Program-made: the position numbers and the translations under genes
Notes under the pieces: model-generated
Databases searched by the model: none
What the model saw: the letters and a program-made list of their open reading frames with translations, nothing else
What the model was told of the DNA's origin: nothing
In this document: piece by piece, positions 1 through 5,713 of the stretch
Numbering within the stretch: the first letter of the stretch is position 1
Layout of the letters: every line of letters starts with the position of its first letter
Assembly (NCBI GenBank): GCA_021847625.1
Contig: JAJZQK010000107.1
Coordinates: 1 to 8,569, forward strand
Source: Chloroflexota bacterium
GTDB taxonomy: Bacteria; Chloroflexota; FW602-bin22; JAMCYS01
Length of the DNA stretch: 8,569 nt
Direction: 5' to 3'

Positions 1-142
1 AATCGGTCATCCCGACGCGGCCCAGGCCGTCCTCGAAGCCGACCCAGAGGTCCTCCGGGGTGTAAAAGTAACTCCGCTTGACCAGGAAGTGGAACTTGTC
101 CTGGTAGGTCTCCAGGTACTCAGCCTCTGCCGGCTCGTCCAT
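1..142 (-). CDS. Lipoyl-carrier protein, glycine cleavage H-protein-like (5' part only)
   Basis: This is the N-terminal 47 residues of a protein that runs off the left edge of the window. After a ~24-residue N-terminal extension (MDEPAEAEYLETYQ...), it reads YFYTPEDLWVGFEDG followed by GRVGMTD. This matches the first strands of GcvH (Y-T-x-E-H-x-W-V ... R-V-G-I-T-D). H-proteins carry a lipoyl-lysine arm shuttling between partner enzymes in the cytoplasm. The lipoyl-lysine would lie outside the window, so lipoylation cannot be confirmed. The start is the ATG at 142 (complement), with AAGGAGG 11 nt upstream. The gene begins 24 nt after the stop of a dihydrolipoamide dehydrogenase remnant on the same strand, an arrangement that fits lipoyl chemistry. 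It could be a true glycine-cleavage H protein or one of the H-like lipoate-binding proteins of other systems (for example sulfur-oxidizing Hdr-like systems); the visible part does not decide. Confidence 0.75.
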   Translation of the reverse strand, partial: MDEPAEAEYLETYQDKFHFLVKRSYFYTPEDLWVGFEDGLGRVGMTD

Positions 143-153
143 CGAGTGTACTG

Positions 154-160
154 CCTCCTT
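154..160 (-). promoter_or_regulatory. Ribosome binding site of the H-protein-like gene
   Basis: On the complement the sequence reads AAGGAGG, a near-perfect Shine-Dalgarno site 11 nt before the ATG at 142. It lies inside the 24-nt gap after the dehydrogenase stop codon, so the two genes were probably co-transcribed. It fixes the start of the H-protein-like gene. Confidence 0.7.
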
Positions 161-166
161 CGCAAA

Positions 167-330
167 CTACTCTCGGGCGCTGCCCGCGACGCTGGCCGCC
201 GCTGGGCTGGCCGAAGCCCTCAAGTGGTGGATCATGGAGCCGCGGCAACCCAAGGCGGCCTCCATCAACGCCTCCCCGTAGGTTGGGTGTGGGTGGACGG
301 TGTCCGCCAGGTTGGCGGCGGTGAGCCCTA
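167..330 (-). pseudogene. lpdA: Dihydrolipoamide dehydrogenase, C-terminal remnant cut by the IS element
   Basis: Reading the complement from the IS edge gives about 53 codons (GLTAANLADTVHPHPTYGEA, then LMEAALGCRG...) ending in TAG at 167-169. The segment L-A-D-T-V-H-P-H-P-T-x-x-E-A-L is the diagnostic C-terminal motif of dihydrolipoamide dehydrogenase (E3). It includes the active-site His and Glu of the dimer-interface domain. All upstream parts (FAD domain, CxxxxC redox motif, NAD domain) are absent, because the IS begins immediately upstream. The sequence beyond the IS, read on the same strand, does not look like this enzyme. E3 reoxidises dihydrolipoyl groups, consistent with the H-like gene 24 nt downstream. 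As it stands the fragment cannot encode a functional enzyme. It was identified from a short motif, but a very characteristic one. Confidence 0.72.
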
Positions 331-346
331 GAGCGTGTTATGAACC
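331..346 (+). repeat. Left terminal inverted repeat of the IS5-family element
   Basis: GAGCGTGTTATGAACC is the exact reverse complement of 1178-1193. The transposase stop codon (TAA on the complement, 338-340) is embedded in it. It is preceded by CTA, giving CTAG at 328-331. Confidence 0.93.
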
Positions 347-1150
347 TTCGGTGAGGAGTGGAGCAGCCTGATGCAAGAGCAAGCAGACGAAGGCCACGAA
401 GTGCAGCCCAACCAGGGTGGTGGCCAGCCGTTCGTAGTCCTTGGCCAATCGTCGGAAGCGAGCCATCCAGCCGAAGCTGCGCTCCACCACCCACCTGCGC
501 GGCAGCAGGACAAATCCTCGCTTGGCCTCGGGCAGCTTGACCACCTCCAGGGTGATGCCTTGCTCTTGCGCGGCCTTGGCCGGCTCCTCACCGGTGTATC
601 CCTGATCGACATAGGCCAACTCGATGCTCTCGCCGGTGACTTCTTGCACCGCCTTGGCCAGTTCCTCCACCTGGGCACGCTCCTGCTCGTTGGCTGGCGT
701 GGCGTGCATGGCCAGCAGGTGTCCGAGAGTGTCCACGGCCATGTGGACTTTCGATCCCTTCTTCCGCTTGTGCCCGTCATATCCCGCTCTCGCCCCGCTT
801 TCGGGGGTGGACTGCAACGTTCGGGCATCGAAGATGGCCGCCGAGGGCTCAGCATTGCGTCCTTGGGCCAGGCGCAACATCACCCGCAGGTCATGCACGA
901 TGGCCTCGAAAGAACCAGCAGCCAACCACCGCTGGGCCTGCTGGTAGACCGTGTACCAGGGCGGCAAGTCATTGGGAAGCATCCGCCAGGGAATGCCCCC
1001 ACGCACCAGATATCGCAAGGCATTGAACACCTCCCGCAGGTCGTGGGTGCGCTGGGCGGCGTCCAAGGGCAACAGGGTCAGGTAGGGAGCGACAAAGGCC
1101 CATTCCTCGTCGCTCACGTCGCTCGGGTAGGGTTTGCGTGTTGTTTCCAT
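338..1150 (-). CDS. IS5-family DDE transposase
   Basis: A 270-residue transposase that catalyses excision and integration of its IS. The N-terminus ([20 protein letters not shown]) is the IS5-type helical DNA-binding domain. It is followed by the [14 protein letters not shown] segment and an RNase H-like DDE core: D108 in [11 protein letters not shown]182 in AYVDQGYTG, and E223 in [16 protein letters not shown]. Those three residues are the expected catalytic triad and all are present. Length is normal for a single-ORF IS5 transposase, and there is no frameshift, unlike the two-ORF IS427-type relatives. The start is the ATG at 1150 (complement). No good Shine-Dalgarno precedes it, but a -10-like TAGAAT lies just upstream, so the mRNA may be leaderless. 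The stop lies in the left inverted repeat. Confidence 0.95.
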   Translation of the reverse strand: METTRKPYPSDVSDEEWAFVAPYLTLLPLDAAQRTHDLREVFNALRYLVRGGIPWRMLPNDLPPWYTVYQQAQRWLAAGSFEAIVHDLRVMLRLAQGRNAEPSAAIFDARTLQSTPESGARAGYDGHKRKKGSKVHMAVDTLGHLLAMHATPANEQERAQVEELAKAVQEVTGESIELAYVDQGYTGEEPAKAAQEQGITLEVVKLPEAKRGFVLLPRRWVVERSFGWMARFRRLAKDYERLATTLVGLHFVAFVCLLLHQAAPLLTEGS

Positions 1151-1156
1151 ACCATG

Positions 1157-1186
1157 ATTCTACCCGACCCTATCCTGGGTTCATAA
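1157..1186 (-). promoter_or_regulatory. Possible transposase promoter overlapping the right inverted repeat
   Basis: On the complement, TTATGA (1186-1181, 3 of 6 matches to TTGACA) is followed after 18 nt by TAGAAT (1162-1157, 5 of 6 matches to TATAAT). The predicted transcription start falls on or next to the ATG at 1150, which would give a leaderless message. The -35 box lies in the inverted repeat, so transposase binding could autoregulate. The -10 match is good and the -35 match is weak. Confidence 0.35.
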
Positions 1187-1193
1187 CACGCTC
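1178..1193 (-). repeat. Right terminal inverted repeat of the IS5-family element
   Basis: This is the exact reverse complement of 331-346 over 16 bp. It is followed by TAG, giving CTAG at 1193-1196, the same tetranucleotide as at the left edge. Confidence 0.93.
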
Positions 1194-1215
1194 TAGGCAG
1201 CCTGGAGCGACTTGG

Positions 1216-2454
1216 GTGAAGCATCTTCTCACCTCAGTGGACCCCAGGATCAGGCGACGCTTCGCCGCGCGCTTCATCGCCCACGTGGCTCTCAGGCACG
1301 ACCGGCACGTGCGGCGGCTCGACGACGGGCGGGAGATCCCCGTCCCAGCAACCATCGTGATCAGCCCCACGATGCGCTGCAACCTCCACTGCGTGAGCTG
1401 CTACGCGGGCAACTACACCAAGGAGGACGATCTCACCAAGGAGGAGGTGGTACGGGTCATCCGCGAGGGCCGAGAGCTGGGAACCCGCTTCTTCGTGATC
1501 ACCGGCGGCGAGCCCTTCATCTACGAGCCGCTGCTGGACATCTTGGAGCAGTTCAACGATTGCTTCTTCCAGGTTTACACCAGCGGCCACCTACTGACCA
1601 GGGCAAAGGTCCGGCGGATCGTGGAGCTGGGCAACGTGGTTCCGGCGATCAGCATCGAGGGGTTCGAGGCCGAGACCGACTGGCGTCGGGGACCGGGCGG
1701 ATTCCAGCGGGTGATGCGGGCGATGGACTTGCTGCGAGAGGCGAAGGCCATGTTCGCCTTCTCGGCGACGGTCACACGCCTGAACATCGATACCATCATC
1801 TCGGATAGGTTCGCGTCGCTAATGATGGAGAAGGGTGCCCACTACGGGTGGTACTTCACCTACATGCCGATTGGGCGGTCGCCGGACCTGAGCCTGATGC
1901 CGACGCCGGAGCAGCGGAACCGGCTGAGGGAGGGAGTGATCCGGATACGGAAGAGCTACCCGATCCTGATAGGTGACTTCTGGAACGACGGGCCGCTAAC
2001 GGACGGCTGCCTGTCGGCCGGTCGGAACTACCTGCACATCAACAACCGCGGCGACGTGGAGCCGTGCGTCTTCCAGCACTTCGCGGTGGACAACATCAAG
2101 GAGAAGTCGCTGGCCGAGTGCCTGGCCTCGGACTTCTTCGTGGCCATGCGCAAGGGTGCCCCCTACGGCAAGAACCTGCTCAGGCCATGCCCGATCATAG
2201 ACCACCCGCAGGTGCTGAGGGGGCTGGTGAAGAAGTTCGGGGCGAAGCCAACCCACGAAGGGGCGGAGACGATCCTGACGGATCTGGCGGAGCACCTGGA
2301 CGGCTACTCGGCCGAACTGGCGCGAGTCTACGATCCCATCTGGGCGAGGGAGTACCGGTGGGCTGCGAGGTTCCAGGGGAAGCCGGAGTACGACTGGGAC
2401 ACGGAACCCGTTGCCCCGGTGGGGCAATCAGCCGCTCCAGCGAAGGTCCGATGA
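1216..2454 (+). CDS. Radical SAM enzyme with SPASM-like C-terminus; N-terminus possibly truncated by the IS
   Basis: About 412 residues from GTG 1216, which has GGAG 8 nt upstream. TMRCNLHCVSCYAG holds the CxxxCxxC motif (C55, C59, C62) that binds the 4Fe-4S cluster and SAM; VITGGEP (about 94-100) is the SAM-contacting GGE motif. The C-terminal third has extra cysteines in a SPASM-like pattern (C265 in DGCLSAGR, C284 in VEPCVF, C325 in RPCPIIDHP), suggesting an auxiliary Fe-S cluster. SPASM enzymes typically act on peptides, proteins or small cofactor precursors, but the substrate here cannot be read from sequence. The frame stays open into the IS, back to a GTG at 1138. The residues just before the chosen start (QPGATW) look like they join the following helix, so the original protein may have begun further upstream and lost its N-terminus. 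The core is intact. It is the first gene of the plus-strand cluster. Confidence 0.85.
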   Translation: MKHLLTSVDPRIRRRFAARFIAHVALRHDRHVRRLDDGREIPVPATIVISPTMRCNLHCVSCYAGNYTKEDDLTKEEVVRVIREGRELGTRFFVITGGEPFIYEPLLDILEQFNDCFFQVYTSGHLLTRAKVRRIVELGNVVPAISIEGFEAETDWRRGPGGFQRVMRAMDLLREAKAMFAFSATVTRLNIDTIISDRFASLMMEKGAHYGWYFTYMPIGRSPDLSLMPTPEQRNRLREGVIRIRKSYPILIGDFWNDGPLTDGCLSAGRNYLHINNRGDVEPCVFQHFAVDNIKEKSLAECLASDFFVAMRKGAPYGKNLLRPCPIIDHPQVLRGLVKKFGAKPTHEGAETILTDLAEHLDGYSAELARVYDPIWAREYRWAARFQGKPEYDWDTEPVAPVGQSAAPAKVR

Positions 2455-2642
2455 GGCGCGCATCCCCGCTCCTCCTTCGCATCGAGGGAGGGGCGGGGGA
2501 CCCCATCTCTCGGGCCGACGGTTGGAGGCCCCCGGGGGGAACCCCCGCGGTAAGGAGCCCTGCCTGGGCGGCATGATGCCGCATGGGCTGCTGTCCGGGT
2601 CGAACTGAGGGCTCCGACGTAGGAGCCTCGTGGAAAGCGGGT

Positions 2643-2683
2643 CCAGGGCACGCGACGGTAGCGAGCGTGGCGTCGCGGCCTGG
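2643..2683 (+). other. Strong two-part stem-loop in the spacer
   Basis: CCAGG (2643-2647) pairs with CCTGG (2679-2683). After a small asymmetric internal loop (GCA against G), CGCGACG (2651-2657) pairs with CGTCGCG (2671-2677), closing a 13-nt loop. The 12 Watson-Crick pairs, mostly G-C, make this the most stable element of the spacer. There is no U-run after it, so a simple intrinsic terminator is unlikely. Confidence 0.6.
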
Positions 2684-2689
2684 CGGGGT

Positions 2690-2704
2690 GTGGGGTGTCC
2701 CCAC
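2690..2704 (+). other. Perfect 6-bp GC-rich hairpin before the B12 radical SAM gene
   Basis: GTGGGG-TGT-CCCCAC is followed by AAAACT rather than a T-run, so it does not meet the usual intrinsic-terminator pattern on the plus strand. It could be part of the structured leader or an attenuator element. Confidence 0.4.
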
Positions 2705-2741
2705 AAAACTACACACTCTCTGTGTCGGAGTGGTTAGTAAT

Positions 2742-2749
2742 GGAGGTGA
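2742..2749 (+). promoter_or_regulatory. Ribosome binding site that decides the B12 radical SAM start
   Basis: GGAGGTGA is a perfect Shine-Dalgarno sequence 5 nt before ATG 2755. It overlaps an in-frame ATG at 2740, and the frame is open back to a GTG at 2695. The position of this site makes 2755 the best start, giving the typical MRILLVQP opening of B12-binding domains. Confidence 0.75.
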
Positions 2750-2754
2750 GGGCC

Positions 2755-4188
2755 ATGCGTATTCTATTGGTGCAGCCCAACGGTGGGCATGGGCATGGGT
2801 TCCATGGGACGGCGCTGCTGGAGCCCCTGGGCCTGGAGGCGGTGGCTGGGGCGCTGGAGGGCCACGAGGTTCGCCTGCTTGACCTGAGGGTCGAGAAAGG
2901 GCTGGCGGACGCCGTGGACCGTTTCCACCCCGAGGTCTGCGGGATAAACTGCTCCTTTACCGTGGATGTCTGCGGGGCACTGTACGTGGCCAGGGTGGCG
3001 AAGACCGCGGGCGATGGAGAGCCACCCTTCGTGGTGGTGGGCGGGCACCACGCGTCCCTTAACCCCGCCGATTTCCGCGACCGGGCCGTCGACGCCATCG
3101 CTCTGGGCGAGGGGGAGGGAACGGCGGCGGAGCTGGCGGCGTGTCTGGAGCGTGGGGAGAACCCCCGTTCCGTCGCGGGGCTGGTGCTGAACTCGCCCGC
3201 CGGGCAGGTGCGGACCGGCGTGAGGCGGCTGGCCCAGCGTCTGGACGACCTGCCGTTGCCGGCACGCGGGCTGGCGAGGGGGCACAGGGATAGCTACCAC
3301 CTCTTCACCCATCGGCCCGTGGCGGCGGTGGAAACCGCCCGGGGTTGCCCACACCGCTGCAGCTTCTGCAGCGTGTGGCGTTTCTACCGGCGGCGCTATC
3401 GTGCCAAGAGCGCGGAACGGGTGGTCGCCGAAGTGTCCGCCATCGAGGAGCCCACGATCCTGTTCACCGACGACAACTTTCTGGCGGATGCCGACCGGGC
3501 GTGGCGGATCGCCGTTCTGCTGCTGGGCGGCGGCCTGCGCCACCGCTACGTTTTCCAGGCGCGGAGCGACGGGATCGCGGAGAACCCGGATCTCATCAAG
3601 CTGTGGGCTAAGGCGGGGCTGGAGGCGGTCTTCGTCGGGCTGGAGAAGACCGACCAGGAGGGGCTTTCCAGCGTCAGGAAGGACAACTCCGTCGCGAGCA
3701 ACGAGCGAGCGCTGGAGTTGCTGCGGCGCGAGGGCGTGGGAGCTATGGCGTCCTTCATCGTTGATCCCGAGTGGGAGCGAACGGATTTCGACGCGCTGCG
3801 GACCTATCTGGGGTCTCATAGGATCGAGACACCCTCTTTTACGGTGTCCACGCCACTGCCGGGGACCGAGTTGCACCAACGGCGGCGCGATCAGGTCCAG
3901 ACGGCGGACTGCGAGCTGTACGACCTTCTCCATGCGGTGGTGCCGACGCGGCTGCCGCTGCCCGAGTTCTACGGCGAGCTTGCCTCGCTCTACCGCGCCG
4001 GATACCCTCGAGGGCGGTGGCTCTTGGAAGCCGCGAGGGCGCTGGGACGGGGGCGTTCGCCCGGCAACCTGGCCCTGCTGCCATCCTTAGTGAAAGCCGC
4101 GGGCAGGCTGGGCAGCGCGAGGGAGTATGTGGCGGGCCACGAGCGGGCTAGTCGTGCCTGTATCGAGCGGCCATCTCGCGCGGGCTGA
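2755..4188 (+). CDS. Cobalamin-binding-domain radical SAM enzyme (class B type)
   Basis: A 477-residue protein starting at ATG 2755 behind GGAGGTGA. Residues 1-150 form the Rossmann-like B12-binding domain: MRILLVQP, PLGLEAVAGALEGHEVRLLD, and VVVGGHHASLNPADF near 93-107. Residues ~185-380 form the radical SAM barrel, with C198-P-H-R-C202-S-F-C205 as the CxxxCxxC cluster ligands. FTDDNF (237-242) and GLEKTDQEGL (295-304) are typical of this superfamily. The C-terminal ~100 residues are helical and variable. Family members use cobalamin and SAM for methylations at unactivated carbon or other radical rearrangements. The exact reaction is unknown. The N-terminus has an odd Gly/His stretch (GGHGHGFHG, residues 10-18). 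The gene lies 17 nt upstream of the NadE-like gene, so the two are probably an operon. The structured spacer precedes it. Confidence 0.88.
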   Translation: MRILLVQPNGGHGHGFHGTALLEPLGLEAVAGALEGHEVRLLDLRVEKGLADAVDRFHPEVCGINCSFTVDVCGALYVARVAKTAGDGEPPFVVVGGHHASLNPADFRDRAVDAIALGEGEGTAAELAACLERGENPRSVAGLVLNSPAGQVRTGVRRLAQRLDDLPLPARGLARGHRDSYHLFTHRPVAAVETARGCPHRCSFCSVWRFYRRRYRAKSAERVVAEVSAIEEPTILFTDDNFLADADRAWRIAVLLLGGGLRHRYVFQARSDGIAENPDLIKLWAKAGLEAVFVGLEKTDQEGLSSVRKDNSVASNERALELLRREGVGAMASFIVDPEWERTDFDALRTYLGSHRIETPSFTVSTPLPGTELHQRRRDQVQTADCELYDLLHAVVPTRLPLPEFYGELASLYRAGYPRGRWLLEAARALGRGRSPGNLALLPSLVKAAGRLGSAREYVAGHERASRACIERPSRAG

Positions 4189-4205
4189 TAGGAGGTGCGG
4201 CTGAG

Positions 4206-5150
4206 ATGGAGGGAGATGCGGGAAACCGCCCGATGACTATGGAGCCGGCGGCCGTCGCCGCAGTGGCCGCTGCGTCCCAACAGTTCATTCTGCGAGAGGG
4301 GGAGTCGCTTCGCCGCGACGGGGCGGTGTTGGGTCTGAGCGGGGGGCTCGACTCCGCCGTAGTGGCGACGCTGGCAGCCAGAGCGCTGGGACCCGAGAAG
4401 GTGCTGGCCCTGGTCATGCCGGACCGGGATAGCGACCCGCAGAGCATGAAGGACGCGCTGGAGCTGGTCGAGCAATTGGGGATCAGACACAAGGTGGTCG
4501 ACCTGACTCCCATCCTGTCCCAGGTGGGCCTGTATCGGATGCTTCCCCTCCAGCTCGTGGGCTGGCGTGGGCTGCAAAGCCGCGTGGTCCGCTGGTTCCA
4601 TCGCCGATATGCCGCGGCTCTGGGGGAGCAGCCGTTCGACGATATGCTTCAGGGGACACGGGGTCGGGGCGCTCCGCTACTGGATCGAGCGATCGCCTAC
4701 CATCGGGTGAAGAACCGGCTCCGCATGACGCTGATCTACTACCATGCCGAACAGCAGAACCTGCTGGTGCTGGGAACGTGCAACCGCACGGAGCTGCAGG
4801 TAGGACTCTTCGTAAAGTACGGCGACGGAGCCGCCGATACCATGCCTCTCGGCGCCCTGTACAAGACGCAGGTAGGCCAACTGGGCGCCCATCTGGAAAT
4901 TCCGAGATCGATCCAGCAAAAGGCACCGTCGCCGGATCTCTTGCCGGGCCTGACCGATGAGGATATCCTCGGCCTGCCTTACTATCTCCTGGATTGGGTG
5001 CTCTCGGGCCTGGAACAGGAGGATTCTCCGACGCTCATCGCGGCTCGAGTGGGCGTAACCGAGTCTGAGGTGCGTCGAGTAGCCGACCTGGTTCGCCGCT
5101 CGGCGCCCATGCGCCGGTGGCCGCCGATAGGCTCGTGGGAGCCCGCATAG
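4206..5150 (+). CDS. NAD-synthetase-family (NadE-like) ATP-pyrophosphatase with an internal insert
   Basis: A 314-residue cytoplasmic enzyme starting at ATG 4206, with AGGAGGT 9 nt upstream. The PP-loop SGGLDS at 45-50 (in LGLSGGLDSAVVATL) binds ATP pyrophosphate. GTCNRTE (190-196), KYGDGAAD (204-211), PLGALYKTQV, KAPSPDL (239-245) and TDEDILGLPY follow the NadE pattern. NadE adenylates the nicotinate carboxylate of deamido-NAD and amidates it with ammonia; no glutaminase domain is present here. Canonical ammonia-dependent NadE is roughly 245-275 residues. The excess lies mainly at about 104-160 (SQVGLYRMLP... to ...LDRAIAYH), between the substrate half and the VKNRLRM helix. The extra segment and the pairing with two radical SAM genes suggest a specialised amidase/ligase, but ordinary NAD synthesis cannot be excluded. 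Confidence 0.83.
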   Translation: MEGDAGNRPMTMEPAAVAAVAAASQQFILREGESLRRDGAVLGLSGGLDSAVVATLAARALGPEKVLALVMPDRDSDPQSMKDALELVEQLGIRHKVVDLTPILSQVGLYRMLPLQLVGWRGLQSRVVRWFHRRYAAALGEQPFDDMLQGTRGRGAPLLDRAIAYHRVKNRLRMTLIYYHAEQQNLLVLGTCNRTELQVGLFVKYGDGAADTMPLGALYKTQVGQLGAHLEIPRSIQQKAPSPDLLPGLTDEDILGLPYYLLDWVLSGLEQEDSPTLIAARVGVTESEVRRVADLVRRSAPMRRWPPIGSWEPA

Positions 5151-5234
5151 GAGCGGAGACGACCTGCGGCACCATGATCGTGCAGTGACGGGGACGCGGA
5201 TGCGACGGTACCGATCCTGCATGGGGCGGATGCC

Positions 5235-5711
5235 ATGAAAGCGCGTGACGTGATGACACCCGACCCGGTGACGGTCGGACCAGACACTCCCGTGGCCGAG
5301 GTCGCGCGGCTGCTGGTGGCGCACCGCATCAACGGCGTGCCGGTGGTGGATGCGGCCGGCAATCTGCTGGGATTGGTCACCGAGGGGGACCTGATCCACC
5401 GGGCGGCCGACGAGAGACTCGAGCCGCGCACCTCCCTCTGGAAGGAGAACTTCTGGCGGAGCGTGTTCCGCAGGCGGGGCGCGGAGCCCGACAAGGCCGA
5501 GGGCCGAACCGCCGCGGAGGTGATGACGACGGAAGTCGTCACGGTCACGCCGGAGACAGACGTCACGGTGGTGGCTCGGTTGCTGATCCAGCACGGGATC
5601 AAGGCGCTGCCGGTCGTAGAGGGACGGCGCGTCGTCGGCATGGTCTCCCGCTTCGATCTCGTCAAGTGCCTGAGCGAGCGGGGGGAACCCTTCAACCCGC
5701 TGGCGGACTGA
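5235..5711 (+). CDS. Two-CBS-domain protein
   Basis: A 158-residue soluble protein made almost entirely of a CBS pair. CBS1 covers about 1-60 ([20 protein letters not shown] ... [20 protein letters not shown]). CBS2 covers about 94-148 ([17 protein letters not shown] ... [19 protein letters not shown]). They are joined by a charged linker containing [15 protein letters not shown]. There is no DNA-binding, BON or membrane domain. CBS pairs bind adenosine ligands (AMP, ATP, NAD, SAM) and regulate partner proteins. The start is ATG 5235 with only a weak GGGGCGG upstream. The gene is 84 nt after the NadE-like gene and ends 2 nt before the likely TTG start of arsB (or overlaps a GTG start at 5666). 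ArsB is therefore its most likely partner; this is an inference from position only. Confidence 0.87.
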   Translation: MKARDVMTPDPVTVGPDTPVAEVARLLVAHRINGVPVVDAAGNLLGLVTEGDLIHRAADERLEPRTSLWKENFWRSVFRRRGAEPDKAEGRTAAEVMTTEVVTVTPETDVTVVARLLIQHGIKALPVVEGRRVVGMVSRFDLVKCLSERGEPFNPLAD

Positions 5712-5713
5712 GA

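Larger units (their letters stand above)
331..1193 (-). mobile_element. Complete IS5-family insertion sequence (~863 bp)
   Basis: The element is bounded by perfect 16-bp inverted repeats, GAGCGTGTTATGAACC at 331-346 and its complement at 1178-1193. It contains a single uninterrupted DDE transposase gene on the minus strand that fills almost the whole element; the transposase stop codon lies inside the left repeat. The tetranucleotide CTAG sits at both edges (328-331 and 1193-1196). Because CTAG is palindromic, the exact edge is ambiguous: 331-1193 with a TA duplication, or 332-1192 with a CTAG duplication. Both fit the target preference known for IS5-type elements. It appears intact and potentially mobile. 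The two flanks belong to unrelated truncated genes, so this copy marks a rearrangement. Confidence 0.93.
2455..2754 (+). other. 300-nt hairpin-rich spacer, possible structured leader RNA
   Basis: I see no convincing gene here. The interval is unusually rich in perfect or near-perfect hairpins on the plus strand. They are GGGG-GGAA-CCCC (2534-2545, GNRA-type loop), GCGGC-ATGAT-GCCGC (2568-2582), GGCTCC-GACGTA-GGAGCC (2610-2627), a 12-bp two-part stem (2643-2683), GTGGGG-TGT-CCCCAC (2690-2704) and ACACA-CTCTC-TGTGT (2711-2725). The series ends about 16 nt before the ribosome binding site of the B12-binding radical SAM gene. Possible explanations are a regulatory leader, a remnant of a structured mobile RNA such as a group II intron domain, or a transcription attenuator. 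It does not match the cobalamin riboswitch consensus well: AAGGAGCCCTGCC at about 2552-2564 only loosely resembles a B12 box. Confidence 0.45.

Noticed and set aside
371..1186. Plus-strand open frame across the whole IS (271 codons)
   Set aside because: It is antisense to an intact, motif-complete DDE transposase, and its translation resembles no known protein.
2552..2564. B12-box-like sequence, considered as a cobalamin riboswitch
   Set aside because: Only a short AAGGAGCCCTGCC similarity is present. The conserved core elements expected upstream and the overall riboswitch spacing are not recognisable, so a cobalamin riboswitch is not called.
2590..2685. Possible group II intron domain I remnant
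   Set aside because: The stem pattern is suggestive, but no domain V, intron boundary or reverse transcriptase is present. Kept only as an alternative for the structured spacer.
2690..2720. Intrinsic terminator after the first radical SAM gene
   Set aside because: The hairpin is perfect, but it is followed by AAAACTACAC on the plus strand, not a U-run. It also sits close to the next gene's ribosome binding site.
2764..3933. Long open frame on the minus strand opposite the B12 radical SAM gene (389 codons)
   Set aside because: The translation is rich in Arg, Pro, Gln and His with no recognisable motif. The opposite strand has clear family motifs across the same bases. This is a GC-rich antisense shadow.
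5666..5713. GTG 5666 as the arsB start, overlapping the CBS gene
   Set aside because: It adds 16 residues unlike ArsB N-termini. TTG 5714 gives the usual opening. It is not excluded, only less likely.
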